Assembly (NCBI RefSeq): GCF_900107675.1
Contig: NZ_FNRI01000005.1
Span: forward strand, 248,001 to 312,000
Direction: 5' to 3'
Length of the DNA stretch: 64,000 nt
Origin: Alistipes timonensis JC136
Lineage (GTDB): Bacteria > Bacteroidota > Bacteroidia > Bacteroidales > Rikenellaceae
The notes below the pieces were generated by a model. It did no database searches, was not told where the DNA came from, and was given only the letters and a program-made list of their open reading frames with translations. Of the stretch, positions 25,510 through 34,106 are shown one piece after another (within the stretch, counting starts at the first letter, position 1; each line of letters starts with the position of its first letter). The translations under genes were made by a program, and so were the position numbers.

Positions 25510-28014
25510 CTATTTTTTAATCAGCAGCCCCCGGCGGTATCTCCAACGCGGGTCTGCGGTTTTCGCCAGCTTCGTCCCGGCGGACTCCGGCCCGATCTCC
25601 AGCCATGTGTCGACCTCCAGCGTTCTCCCATCGTGGATGCTGCACACGACATTGATGGCTTTCCCCTGGTAAAATTTGATGTAATTGTAGCAGTTAAACA
25701 CCGTTTTATAGTCGTTCAGCCATACTTCGTCGGGATTCTTGAGTACATCCTGCAGACTGCCGAGCAGCGCGGCCCGCTTCGCCCCGTTTCCGCCCGTTGT
25801 GTGGGCTTTGAGCGTCGTGGCGGTCATGGCTACCGTTTTGCCGGAAAAGTCCGTCATTCGCCCGTTTTTGGCGAGCCATTCGGACGGCTTGCCCGTGAAC
25901 TCCTGCAGGGACTTCGTCGCCCCGGCCAGACATTTGCCGAATGACGGCAGCCCATAGTGGCTGGAGTACAATTTGCCGACGAGGGACGCCGCCCGGTCGG
26001 GAAACTTGCGGATGTACATCTGATTCGCCGTGAACACTTCGCCCAACTCGGCGCGGTTCACGCCCCAGCCCTGGGCAGCCGCCCGCTTCCACTCGGACGT
26101 CGACATGAACTTTTGAACCTTCCCGCGCTCAGCATCGGTGTCCCCGTCGAACTCGTCGGCCATGATGGCGTCGACCCAGCAGCGGCAACCCCAATCGTTC
26201 GGCGGATATATCTCGCTCCACATTGGGTCGTCGGCCGAGAGCGTCAGCCCGTCGAGCGCGGCGTGTTCCGGGCGCACCTGTCCGTCGCCGACGGTACGGT
26301 AGACCCACAAGGGCAGCACCTTTTTGCTCGCCTGCAGCTGACGATACTGGCTTGCCGACTCGGCGACCTGCACGGCCGTCCGGTATTCGGTGCGCTGCCA
26401 TGTATCGTTGAAGGTCGACGTGATTCCCTCGGCCCGGCCCTTGAAATCGTTGTAGCTTTTACTCTCGCGGAAAGCCTGGTTAAGTTCCTGCACTTCGGCG
26501 AGCGTTTTTGCCGCCGAAAAGTGGAATAGGTTCTGCTCCATTGCGGCGGTATAGACATCATCCGGAGCGCTGTACGATATTTCGTTTTTCGGCGTTCCGC
26601 GGCGGTGTTTGAACCCCTTTTGAAAGCCTTTCAAAAGGTCGTTTGCCAAATGCCGGAACAGGTCCGCGTCCCAATAGGTCGTCTTGCCGTCGGCGACGCG
26701 CTGGATCAGCTGCTCGTTAAGCGCCGTGAGGTCGCTGCCATTCGATGCCCCGGCCTGCGGGGCGTCCGGAAAAAAAGCGCGGCCCTCCCCCTCGTCACCG
26801 TCCCCGCCATCACCACCACCCGGCGGCTGCACGTCGAACGACTTTTTCCCAATCACCTCGATACCGAAGGTGTCTTTAATCCAAGCCGGGTCGACATCAT
26901 AATACTGCGACGCTTCGTGTACCATCTTCCATAGCTTCTCAAGGTCGATCTCCTTAGTGATTACCAGGCGAAGGCCCGGTTTGAGAAATCCAATAGCGGC
27001 GAATGCGGGCAGGAACTTCCGGTTGAAAGACGACTCGATCAGGCGGTTGTCGGCCTTCACGACCGACTCGACGAGCTTGGTGCTGCTCTCCTCCTTCGAA
27101 CGGTTGCCGTTCTCGGTGTCCTGGCCGACTACAGCCGCGAGGTTGAGAAGTGAGAGCTGCTGATCGCAGGTCGATATAAGGTTCTTGTAAACGTCGCCGT
27201 TGGTACTTACCCCCTGCGCAAACTCGAACTCCTCCGTGGTGTCGATGATGAAATAGGCGGCTGAGCCGATCTCCCGCATCATCGTTTCGGCACGCTCCAG
27301 CATGTCGTCGTCGGTGGTGTTCGTCTTCATCACGCGGGGCGGTATGCCGAATATCTCGCATAACTCGCTCCAGCATGAAAGCGCGAATTTTTTGATCAGC
27401 ACATAGGGCACGGCCTTGTTCAATAGTCCGAGGTCGCGCTTGCGGGGATATATCTCGACGAGCCACTTTCTGAACTCCGGCAGTTCCCGGTAATCGAGTG
27501 TTTCAGTTCCGGACGTGTCGGGATAGAATTTCCCGACCTCCGGGGAGACATTCGTGCGCGGGATCAAATCCGCCTCCAGTCCGTCCGGACCATAGCTGAA
27601 CTCGATCAGGGAGTGGTTGAAGAACTGCGACTCGATGATCAGTTCGACAAGGTCCTCGTACAGGCCGGAATCCTTGAGCTTCTGCGTTTCCTCGTCGTCC
27701 CGCTTCCCGTTCACCTGCAGTTCGAAGTTCGCCCCCTGGCTCTTGCCGATGCGGAGAACCGACACCTGCGACGTCATCAGGGCGTCGTCCATGATATCCG
27801 AGAAAAGGTTCTGCAGGAGTACCTGCTTCGGCTCGGTGGTGCTGGTCGCCTGTTGCCGCGCCCGTTTCCAATCGGCGATATCCTTTCGGGTAATCGACTC
27901 CTGCCGCTTGATAACGCGGCGGATTAGCCGGACGTCTTTACGGCTGTCCTTCTTCGGCTTCTCGGCGGCGGCCTCCATCCGCGCCGCCTTTGTTTTGTAT
28001 CCGATCTTCTTCAT
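25510..28014 (-). CDS. portal (DUF935) - MuF head morphogenesis - PBECR-type nuclease fusion
   Basis: 834 residues. Residues about 30-390 match the Mu-type portal (DUF935): DALMTSQVSVLRIGKSQ, EFSYGPDGLEADLIPR, GIPPRVMKTNTTDDDM. A Gly/Asp-rich linker (about 395-415) leads to a MuF-type minor head domain ending in LDGLTLSADDPMWSEIYPPN and a CRC motif near residue 600. The last 95 residues (YIKFYQGKAINVVCSIHDG, RWRYRRGLLIKK) look like a phage-Barnase-EndoU-ColicinE5/D-RelE-like nuclease. In Mu, portal and gpF are separate and no nuclease is attached. The nuclease might be ejected with the DNA. Confidence 0.82.
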   Translation of the reverse strand: MKKIGYKTKAARMEAAAEKPKKDSRKDVRLIRRVIKRQESITRKDIADWKRARQQATSTTEPKQVLLQNLFSDIMDDALMTSQVSVLRIGKSQGANFELQVNGKRDDEETQKLKDSGLYEDLVELIIESQFFNHSLIEFSYGPDGLEADLIPRTNVSPEVGKFYPDTSGTETLDYRELPEFRKWLVEIYPRKRDLGLLNKAVPYVLIKKFALSCWSELCEIFGIPPRVMKTNTTDDDMLERAETMMREIGSAAYFIIDTTEEFEFAQGVSTNGDVYKNLISTCDQQLSLLNLAAVVGQDTENGNRSKEESSTKLVESVVKADNRLIESSFNRKFLPAFAAIGFLKPGLRLVITKEIDLEKLWKMVHEASQYYDVDPAWIKDTFGIEVIGKKSFDVQPPGGGDGGDGDEGEGRAFFPDAPQAGASNGSDLTALNEQLIQRVADGKTTYWDADLFRHLANDLLKGFQKGFKHRRGTPKNEISYSAPDDVYTAAMEQNLFHFSAAKTLAEVQELNQAFRESKSYNDFKGRAEGITSTFNDTWQRTEYRTAVQVAESASQYRQLQASKKVLPLWVYRTVGDGQVRPEHAALDGLTLSADDPMWSEIYPPNDWGCRCWVDAIMADEFDGDTDAERGKVQKFMSTSEWKRAAAQGWGVNRAELGEVFTANQMYIRKFPDRAASLVGKLYSSHYGLPSFGKCLAGATKSLQEFTGKPSEWLAKNGRMTDFSGKTVAMTATTLKAHTTGGNGAKRAALLGSLQDVLKNPDEVWLNDYKTVFNCYNYIKFYQGKAINVVCSIHDGRTLEVDTWLEIGPESAGTKLAKTADPRWRYRRGLLIKK

Positions 28015-28430
28015 TAGAATGAGTGTCTGAATTTAGGATTCGACCCAAACCGGGCTTTGATCTTCACTTCGCCTTTCTCGTCGGTCAGCAGCGGAAGGCT
28101 CGGCGTGCGTGTACCTTCGGCCACGCCCTCCAAGTACTTGATGACACGGTCGTAACGCTCCTTCCATATTTCGTATATAGTTTCGGCGTTCGACAGTTTG
28201 ATGATGTTCCACACGGTTACGACCTTGGTATCTTCCAGGATCAGCGCGTTGCGGTCCTTACCCTCGGCCGCGAATATCTTGTCCGCGTCGTACCGCGGCC
28301 GCAGATATGAACGTACCTCTTCGATGGCCGCTTCGATAGCCTGTAATACGATCTGCTCGTCGCCCTCTGTAATTTCGTCGATGATATGGGCGTACATACT
28401 GCTGTGCAGTTCTTCCGGTTCTAAATACAT
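28014..28430 (-). CDS. DUF1320 family protein (Mu gp36-like)
   Basis: 138 residues. VLQAIEAAIEEVRSYLRPRY with the following DKIF region is the DUF1320 hallmark, a head-tail connector-like family. Its stop overlaps the start of the portal fusion (TAATG). Confidence 0.85.
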   Translation of the reverse strand: MYLEPEELHSSMYAHIIDEITEGDEQIVLQAIEAAIEEVRSYLRPRYDADKIFAAEGKDRNALILEDTKVVTVWNIIKLSNAETIYEIWKERYDRVIKYLEGVAEGTRTPSLPLLTDEKGEVKIKARFGSNPKFRHSF

Positions 28431-28442
28431 ACTGATATTGTT

Positions 28443-29957
28443 TTACCACCTGCGGCTGGCCCGCTGGCCCACCGCATAGCGGTTGTTCGTCTTGCGCACG
28501 GAATTACTCAATTTCCAGATTGCCCCCTCCAGCGCATCAGGTGCGTCGTCGTGGACCTTGCTGCCCTTTTCAAAGCAGAGAAGCTGCTCGATTAGAACCT
28601 GCATGCCCTGCGAGTCGCGCTCCAGTTCGTTGAAAATGATGTCCCCGCGTTCGAAAAGCGGCTGCAGGGCTTCGATACGGGCGAACTTGTCCGGCTTCTT
28701 GCGGGTATCCCCGACAATGGGTATCTGATATCCGACCTTCTCCCCGTACTTGCGGAACTCGTCCAGCAGAAGGTCTTGCATGAACCCCGCCTCCATTTCG
28801 TAACGGGTCGGGTTGTCACCAACGTAATCGTGGGCGTCGTAATGCCATTCGACCATCGTCGACACCTTCGTTTGGTCAGCATAAGCCTTCAACACATGGT
28901 ATTTACCCTGTGGCGTTATGCCGACCAGCATCGTCGCTTTGTAGTCGGCCGTCGCCGAAGATTTGAAGGAGGGGTCGGTGTAGCAGATGATACCGCGATA
29001 TTCCCGCATCCGCAACATTTTGCCAAACCGGATATACTTCTCTTCGAAGATCGTTCCCTCATTGACCGGATTGTTCATATATTCCTTTTGGAAGCGTCGC
29101 TCTCCCATCTCGACCCGGTTGTTGTGAATCTCCTCCAGGGTGTAGTTTTCCTTCCAGACAGGGCGTCCCCTGGCGTCGAGAGCGTTCACAACGGTATGAT
29201 AGAAATGCGGCCGCTCGGCCATATCCCCCAGAACGGACTTGCGGCCGATGCGGTTCCCAACCAAGACAAAACGACCGCGCCCCATCTCCATCGTACCGTA
29301 AAGGGCCGATAAGCACCAGTCCACCGTGTCGCCGACGCGTCGGGGATTGCGGCACATTTCGTCATCGTCGATGTCGTCGATGCTGATGTAGTTAACACGA
29401 ATACCGCGCTTCTTAATGCCTCGCGGTGTCTGCCCGCGCCCCAGAGCGATGAACATATCGCCGCTGGCAGTGACGAACTCACCATCAGTCCACAGGCCTT
29501 CGCCTTTTTGCGCTCCGAAGTCGTGAATGTAAAGGTCGTTTGACTCGAATTCCGCCTGCAGGTCACCGAGCAGACGCTTCGCGGCATCCCGGCTTTTGGA
29601 CACAAGGACCATCACCATCGGCTGGCGGTTGTCCTGGATTTTCAGCCACAGGGGGATCATCAACGAAATATGGGAAGACTTCGCGTGACCACGCGCCCAC
29701 TCGAACACGCAGCGAGCGCGGTCGTTCTTGAGAATGTAGCTCGCCGCGTCGATCTGGAACTTGCCGCAGGCTTTGACGGCCAAGTGTGGAAAGTACGTCT
29801 GCACAAAATAGGCATAGTCGGACTTCGCGCGCTTGATACGAGCCTGCTGATCCTTATCCTCGCCCTTGGCTGTCTTGGTCGTTGCGCTTTTGATGTCCTG
29901 GCAATGCAACACCCATCGCTCCCACGCTTCCTTGTATTTCTTGCTCGCCGCTGCCAT
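28443..29957 (-). CDS. terminase large subunit
   Basis: 504 residues. ATPase domain with a Walker A variant WARGHAKSSH and Walker B ISIDDIDDDE, then the RNase H-like nuclease with CYTDPSFKSS and HDDAPDALEGAI, whose acidic residues bind metal. It packages phage DNA into heads by headful, as Mu gp28 does. Confidence 0.93.
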   Translation of the reverse strand: MAAASKKYKEAWERWVLHCQDIKSATTKTAKGEDKDQQARIKRAKSDYAYFVQTYFPHLAVKACGKFQIDAASYILKNDRARCVFEWARGHAKSSHISLMIPLWLKIQDNRQPMVMVLVSKSRDAAKRLLGDLQAEFESNDLYIHDFGAQKGEGLWTDGEFVTASGDMFIALGRGQTPRGIKKRGIRVNYISIDDIDDDEMCRNPRRVGDTVDWCLSALYGTMEMGRGRFVLVGNRIGRKSVLGDMAERPHFYHTVVNALDARGRPVWKENYTLEEIHNNRVEMGERRFQKEYMNNPVNEGTIFEEKYIRFGKMLRMREYRGIICYTDPSFKSSATADYKATMLVGITPQGKYHVLKAYADQTKVSTMVEWHYDAHDYVGDNPTRYEMEAGFMQDLLLDEFRKYGEKVGYQIPIVGDTRKKPDKFARIEALQPLFERGDIIFNELERDSQGMQVLIEQLLCFEKGSKVHDDAPDALEGAIWKLSNSVRKTNNRYAVGQRASRRW

Positions 29958-29960
29958 TAG

Positions 29961-30470
29961 CTACGCCTCCTGGGCCGAGATATATTCGATGTATTTCTTG
30001 TGGTATTTGTTAATCGTCGAGATCAGTTCCGGAGTCAGCTCGTCGTCGGTCTCCATCCGCTGCATAAGCCATTGCTCCAGGTCGATGATTACGTCGATCA
30101 CCTCGTCCTTCGTGATGCCCTTGGCGATACGTTTCGCCGAGGCCATGACTTTGGCGATATTGTCCGACAGTTTGGTGATTGCATCGATGTTGTCCGTTTC
30201 GCCCTTGTTCAACTTGGCGATGATCAGCTCTGAAATTTTCTTCGCGGCGAGCATCAACGAATTTACCAGGGCAATCGTCGAGGTGCTTTGTTCCTTTCGC
30301 TGCCGCTCCCAGTTGTCCTCGTTCGCCCACTTGCTGATGGTCGCTTCCGTCAAATCCGTTTTCGCGGCGATGATCTTCTGTGTTTCGCCGCTCAAATACA
30401 GGCGGAACGCATAGTCCCGGAGAACGTCCAGCTCGCGCTTCGTCCTCGGCTTCTTTGTCTGTTTAGCCAT
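29961..30470 (-). CDS. terminase small subunit-like DNA-binding protein
   Basis: 169 residues. The helix-turn-helix QKIIAAKTDLTEATISKWAN at residues 31-50 is followed by a long helical region. Placed first in the leftward block, just before the large subunit, as Mu gp27/DUF1804 proteins are. Confidence 0.8.
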   Translation of the reverse strand: MAKQTKKPRTKRELDVLRDYAFRLYLSGETQKIIAAKTDLTEATISKWANEDNWERQRKEQSTSTIALVNSLMLAAKKISELIIAKLNKGETDNIDAITKLSDNIAKVMASAKRIAKGITKDEVIDVIIDLEQWLMQRMETDDELTPELISTINKYHKKYIEYISAQEA

Positions 30471-30604
30471 TCATATTTTCAAAAATTACCCGTCGGGGGT
30501 TGTTTGTCGATGCAAAAGTGGGGTCTTTCCCGCGCATTATAAAAATGTATGTAAGTTCTTTACACACATTTTGTTAAGACGTGAACCTTTGCCCAACTTT
30601 GCAC
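30471..30604. promoter_or_regulatory. divergent control region for the two late blocks
   Basis: 134 bases, AT-rich, between the leftward terminase block and the rightward late operon. On the plus strand TTG (30571-30573), 20 bases and CAACTTTG (30594-30601) form a near-consensus promoter just ahead of the tRNA gene. No clear match was found for the leftward side, so an activator may be needed. Confidence 0.4.
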
Positions 30605-30677
30605 TGCGGGGTGGAGCAGATGGCAGCTCGTCAGGCTCATTACCTGAAGGCCGGGGGTTCGAGTCCCTCTCCCGCAT
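30605..30677 (+). tRNA. tRNA-Met (anticodon CAT)
   Basis: A full cloverleaf can be drawn: acceptor TGCGGGG / TCCCGCA, D stem GAGC / GCTC, anticodon stem TCAGG / CCTGA with loop CTCATTA and anticodon CAT at 30638-30640, T stem GGGGG / CCCTC with loop TTCGAGT. CCA is not encoded. It could be elongator Met or, if modified to lysidine, Ile2. It sits at the head of the phage late operon. Confidence 0.88.
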
Positions 30678-30764
30678 CAACCTTTCGTGTGGATAGCGAA
30701 CTTTTTATGATGGACGGACATCGGCAGCCGAGTAGCAACGGTCGGTGTTCATTGAAACAATGGC

Positions 30765-30798
30765 GCAGCGGCGAATTGCTACCTGGTTAAGCCGCTGC
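30765..30798 (+). other. stem-loop in the leader of the prohead protease gene
   Basis: Perfect 8-bp inverted repeat GCAGCGGC / GCCGCTGC around an 18-base loop, 12 bases before the protease ATG and next to the AGGTGG ribosome-binding site. It may process the tRNA away from the late mRNA or tune translation. Confidence 0.6.
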
Positions 30799-30810
30799 AG
30801 GTGGAAAACA

Positions 30811-31935
30811 ATGGAAAAAACATATATAGATTCCGTAAATGAAGTGCAGCGGGAAGCTGTGATGCGACTCTACGGCACAATCGGGCCGAAAGTAGACGGC
30901 GACTATTTCGCCCATGAACTCGCGTCACTCGACCGGGGTGACTTCGACCTTATTCATATCCGGATGAACTCTCCCGGCGGCAATGTCTTCCAGGGCATGA
31001 GCATCATTTCGGCGATTCGCTCCATGAACACCCCCGTCTGCGTACACATTGACGGTATCGCGGCGTCAATGGCTGCCGTTATTGCGGTTGCCGCGGACCG
31101 GGTATGTATGATGGATTTCGCCAAAATGATGATCCACGACCCCTACTTTTCAGGGACGAATGAAAAGGCGATGAGTGCTAAACAGAAGAAGGCCCTGGCC
31201 CGGCTTACCGATATGCTGCGCAAGGTTCTTATCCGCCGGGGCAAGGACGAAGCGGCGATGGCGAAGCTGATGCAGGAGGAGACCTGGTTCTCGGCCGAAG
31301 AGGCGAAAGCCGCCGGGCTGTGCGACGAGATCACCGGGTCCGCAAAGAACGAATACATGGGTTTAGAGCCGCTCCAGCTGGTTGCGGCTGTCGAAGCTGA
31401 ATACCAAACCAATCAAGAAAAAATGGAAAAAATCAATCTGTCGGCCGAGGCCAACGCGGCGCTCGGCAGCAAGAACGGCCCGCTGGACGAGGCCGCCGTG
31501 AGTGCGGCGATTATCGCCACCATCGCCGCGAAGGACAAAGAAATCGCAGACCTCAAGACCGCAAGGGATGCAGCCGATGCAGAGGTCACACGGCTGAAGA
31601 AAGAGAAGGAGGACACCGTGGCCGCCGAGGCTGTTGCGTTTGCCGAGAGTCTCGTCAAAGCGGGCAAGATCGACGCAGATGCCAAGGAGGACGCTGTTGC
31701 GATGTACAAAGCCAACCCGGAGAGTGCCCGTAAGATTTTCAACGGCGTTCCGGAGCGCACGAAGCTCGCGGGCATGGTCGGCAAAGGCGGCGGTGACTCC
31801 GCGAAGTTCGCCGCCATGTCGTGGGACGAACTGGACCGGGCCGGGCTGCTCGCCGAACTGAAGGCCAACGATCCTGACCTGTACGAGAAGAAGTACAAGG
31901 AGATGTCCGCCGCCCTGCGTGTCTGCCGGGGATAA
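30811..31935 (+). CDS. ClpP-like prohead protease fused to scaffold
   Basis: 374 residues from the ATG at 30811, preceded by AGGTGG. Residues 1-200 are an S14 ClpP-fold protease: MNSPGGNVFQGM, the serine in GIAASMAAVIA and the histidine in KMMIHDPY. Residues 205-374 are a charged coiled coil with a C-terminal domain (FAAMSWDELDRAGLLAELK), a scaffold as in Mu gpI/gpZ. An ATG at 31423, in frame and after an A-rich stretch, could start a separate scaffold product. Confidence 0.9.
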   Translation: MEKTYIDSVNEVQREAVMRLYGTIGPKVDGDYFAHELASLDRGDFDLIHIRMNSPGGNVFQGMSIISAIRSMNTPVCVHIDGIAASMAAVIAVAADRVCMMDFAKMMIHDPYFSGTNEKAMSAKQKKALARLTDMLRKVLIRRGKDEAAMAKLMQEETWFSAEEAKAAGLCDEITGSAKNEYMGLEPLQLVAAVEAEYQTNQEKMEKINLSAEANAALGSKNGPLDEAAVSAAIIATIAAKDKEIADLKTARDAADAEVTRLKKEKEDTVAAEAVAFAESLVKAGKIDADAKEDAVAMYKANPESARKIFNGVPERTKLAGMVGKGGGDSAKFAAMSWDELDRAGLLAELKANDPDLYEKKYKEMSAALRVCRG

Positions 31936-31968
31936 CTGAAACCGTAAATTCTAAAACACATTACAAGA

Positions 31969-32871
31969 ATGGCATTACAAGTTGAAATTTGGGTGAAATC
32001 CATCATCGAAGGGCTTTTCGCCAACAACACCTTTGCGGCCCGCTCGGTCGACCACAGCGAGTTCGTCAACAACAAGACCGTCCACGTCCCGAACGCCGGT
32101 GCGGCTCCGAACGTCGAGAAAAACCGCACGGTATTCCCCGCCAGCGTAACCAAGCGTGAGGACGTCGACCTGACGTATGACATGGACGAGTTCACCGTCG
32201 ATCCGGTGCGCATCTCCCACGCCGAGCAGGTGGAGCTGTCCTACAACAAACGTGAAAGTATCGTTCGCCAGTCGCGTCGCAAACTCGCGCAGGACATCTA
32301 CGATTCGATTATCTACGACTGGATTCCGGAAGGCGTGAAAGTCGTCGAAACGATCGGGGCAGCTGTCGCTGCTCACATCAAGGGGGCCACGGGTGACCGC
32401 AAGCTGATGACGAAGAAAACCGTCGAGGAGCTGCAGACGCTTTTCGACGAGCAGGACCTCCCGGAAGAGGGCCGTTGCATCCTGCTCGACGCCCGGATGT
32501 ATAACCAGCTCATGAACTCGATGACCGACGCCGAGCAGAACAACTTCCTCAACTGTGCTGACCCCGCCCGTGGCGTGATCGGCAAATACCTCGGCTTCGA
32601 CTTCTACAAGCGTTCTAAGGTGGCGAAGGTCGCAACCGACGGCACGGTCAAACCGTGGAGCGCGGCCGACGCTGCGACCGACTGCGCCGCAGGTCTGGCC
32701 TGGCACGAGGACTGCGTGTCGCGTGCACTGGGCGAGTCGGTTCTGTTCGACGACGAAGGTAATCCGCTGTTCTACGGGGATGTTATCTCCTTCCTGCAGC
32801 GTGCCGGAGGCAAGAGCATCCGCGCTGACAAAGCAGGTATCGTGCTGATCAAACAGGGAACGGCTGCATAG
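31969..32871 (+). CDS. major capsid protein (Mu gpT position)
   Basis: 300 residues. Placed directly after protease/scaffold. NNKTVHVPNAGAAPNVEKNR, VELSYNKRESIVRQSRRKLA and CILLDARMYNQLM follow the layout of Bacteroidetes Mu-like coat proteins with an HK97-type fold. The strong codon bias fits a highly expressed gene. Confidence 0.8.
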   Translation: MALQVEIWVKSIIEGLFANNTFAARSVDHSEFVNNKTVHVPNAGAAPNVEKNRTVFPASVTKREDVDLTYDMDEFTVDPVRISHAEQVELSYNKRESIVRQSRRKLAQDIYDSIIYDWIPEGVKVVETIGAAVAAHIKGATGDRKLMTKKTVEELQTLFDEQDLPEEGRCILLDARMYNQLMNSMTDAEQNNFLNCADPARGVIGKYLGFDFYKRSKVAKVATDGTVKPWSAADAATDCAAGLAWHEDCVSRALGESVLFDDEGNPLFYGDVISFLQRAGGKSIRADKAGIVLIKQGTAA

Positions 32872-32877
32872 CGGGGA

Positions 32878-33264
32878 ATGGAAACCTGGATTATCTACGT
32901 TATTGCGCCCATCGCCGTCGCCGTTGTTAGCTGGATGCTCGGTAAGAACGGCCGCCGGATCGATGAAACGTCCAAGCTGGTGGCTCTCCTGCAGGAGGAG
33001 ATCGCCCGCCTGACGGCAAAGGTCGCCAAGCTGGAGGAAAAGGTCGAGGTGAAGGAACGCGAGTCCGAGCGTAAGAGCGGGATAATCCAGGAAGCCTTCC
33101 GCTGTAAGACACCGTCGGCCCGATGCCCCGTGTTACTCAAATTATTCGAAAACAACGAACGACAAGAAAATGAGCAGAGGACTGAGAAACCGCAATCCGG
33201 GGAATATCCGCCGGAGCGCGACCCGCTACAAAGGAGAGACGACGAGTACAGACCCGGCCTTTAA
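32878..33264 (+). CDS. small membrane/coiled-coil protein of the lysis region
   Basis: 128 residues. One N-terminal membrane helix (WIIYVIAPIAVAVVSWMLG), then a coiled coil (LVALLQEEIARLTAKVAKLE). The last 95 bases overlap the start of the next gene in another frame. Could be a holin or phage membrane accessory. Confidence 0.65.
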   Translation: METWIIYVIAPIAVAVVSWMLGKNGRRIDETSKLVALLQEEIARLTAKVAKLEEKVEVKERESERKSGIIQEAFRCKTPSARCPVLLKLFENNERQENEQRTEKPQSGEYPPERDPLQRRDDEYRPGL

Positions 33265-33577
33265 AGCGTTCGAATCGCTGGCATGGGGCTACCGGGCAAT
33301 GTTCGTGCTGCTCCATACTTACCGGGTCAAGCATAACTGCCGCACCTTGCGGGAAATGATTTCCCGCTGGGCGCCACCCTCGGAGAACCATACGGATAAA
33401 TACATAGTAACGGTGGCAACTCGCTCAAATGTCCCGTTCGATATGGAGATCAACACCCAACGGCGTGATATGATGATTCCGATAGTGGCAGCTATGAGCT
33501 TCGTCGAAAACGGAGTACCGGCCCGAATGGAGGATGTAACGGCAGGCTGGGAGTTGTTCGAAAGGTACAGGGTATGA
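33170..33577 (+). CDS. endolysin-like protein (P5-type muramidase fold)
   Basis: 135 residues. MSRGLRNRNPGNIRRS, then FESLAWGYRAMFVLLHTY and ISRWAPPSENHTDKYI, is the pattern of structural/lytic proteins that Bacteroidetes phages use as peptidoglycan hydrolases. It lies between a membrane protein and a spanin-like lipoprotein, which supports a lysis role. Confidence 0.75.
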   Translation: MSRGLRNRNPGNIRRSATRYKGETTSTDPAFKAFESLAWGYRAMFVLLHTYRVKHNCRTLREMISRWAPPSENHTDKYIVTVATRSNVPFDMEINTQRRDMMIPIVAAMSFVENGVPARMEDVTAGWELFERYRV

Positions 33578-34089
33578 GACGTGCCACGTCTATCGTCCTT
33601 ATCCTGCTGGTTCTCTCCGGGTGCGGGGCTTCCCGCAAGACTATGAAGTCGGACACGGAGACAGTCCGCGAAGCGGCCGCTGCTGTTCATGCCGAGGCGG
33701 ACACAACAGTAACCGAGCAGACAACGACGCACGCGGAGCTGTCGAAAGACGAGGAGATCATCACCGAGGTAACCGAGTTCGACACAAGCCGCCCGGTGGA
33801 CCCGGCAACGGGGACGCCCCCGGTGAAGCGAAAAACCAAGCAGGTCCGGAGGGCAGCCACCCAGGCGCAGCAGGTTACTACTGCCAATACCGAAGCGGTG
33901 GGCTCGTCCACCATGAGCGCGGATGCCGCCGAGAAGGAGAACACCGCCACGCATTCGGAAGAAAAGGCCCGCCGTGGGCTCAACTGGTGGCAAACGGCAC
34001 TTTGCGCAATAGGAGTTATCGCCATCCTGGCCGGAGCGTTATGGCTTTGGATACATAGCGTTACAAACCTTTGGAAAGGTAGAAAATAA
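33574..34089 (+). CDS. unimolecular spanin-like lipoprotein
   Basis: 171 residues. An N-terminal lipobox (VLILLVLSGC, Cys17) anchors it to the outer membrane, the middle is hydrophilic and extended, and a membrane helix (WWQTALCAIGVIAILAGALW) lies near the C-terminus. Lipid at one end and a transmembrane helix at the other is the u-spanin layout (as in phage T1), which fuses the two membranes at lysis. It starts 4 bases before the endolysin stop. Confidence 0.7.
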   Translation: MRRATSIVLILLVLSGCGASRKTMKSDTETVREAAAAVHAEADTTVTEQTTTHAELSKDEEIITEVTEFDTSRPVDPATGTPPVKRKTKQVRRAATQAQQVTTANTEAVGSSTMSADAAEKENTATHSEEKARRGLNWWQTALCAIGVIAILAGALWLWIHSVTNLWKGRK

Positions 34090-34106
34090 CAAATTAAAAT
34101 TCAGAA

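Noticed and set aside
30581..30790. A 69-codon open frame across the tRNA
   Set aside because: It is read through the tRNA-Met cloverleaf and the leader stem-loop; no coding features.
30690..30800. A second, degenerate tRNA after tRNA-Met
   Set aside because: Only one stem (GCAGCGGC/GCCGCTGC) forms; no D or T arm could be drawn.
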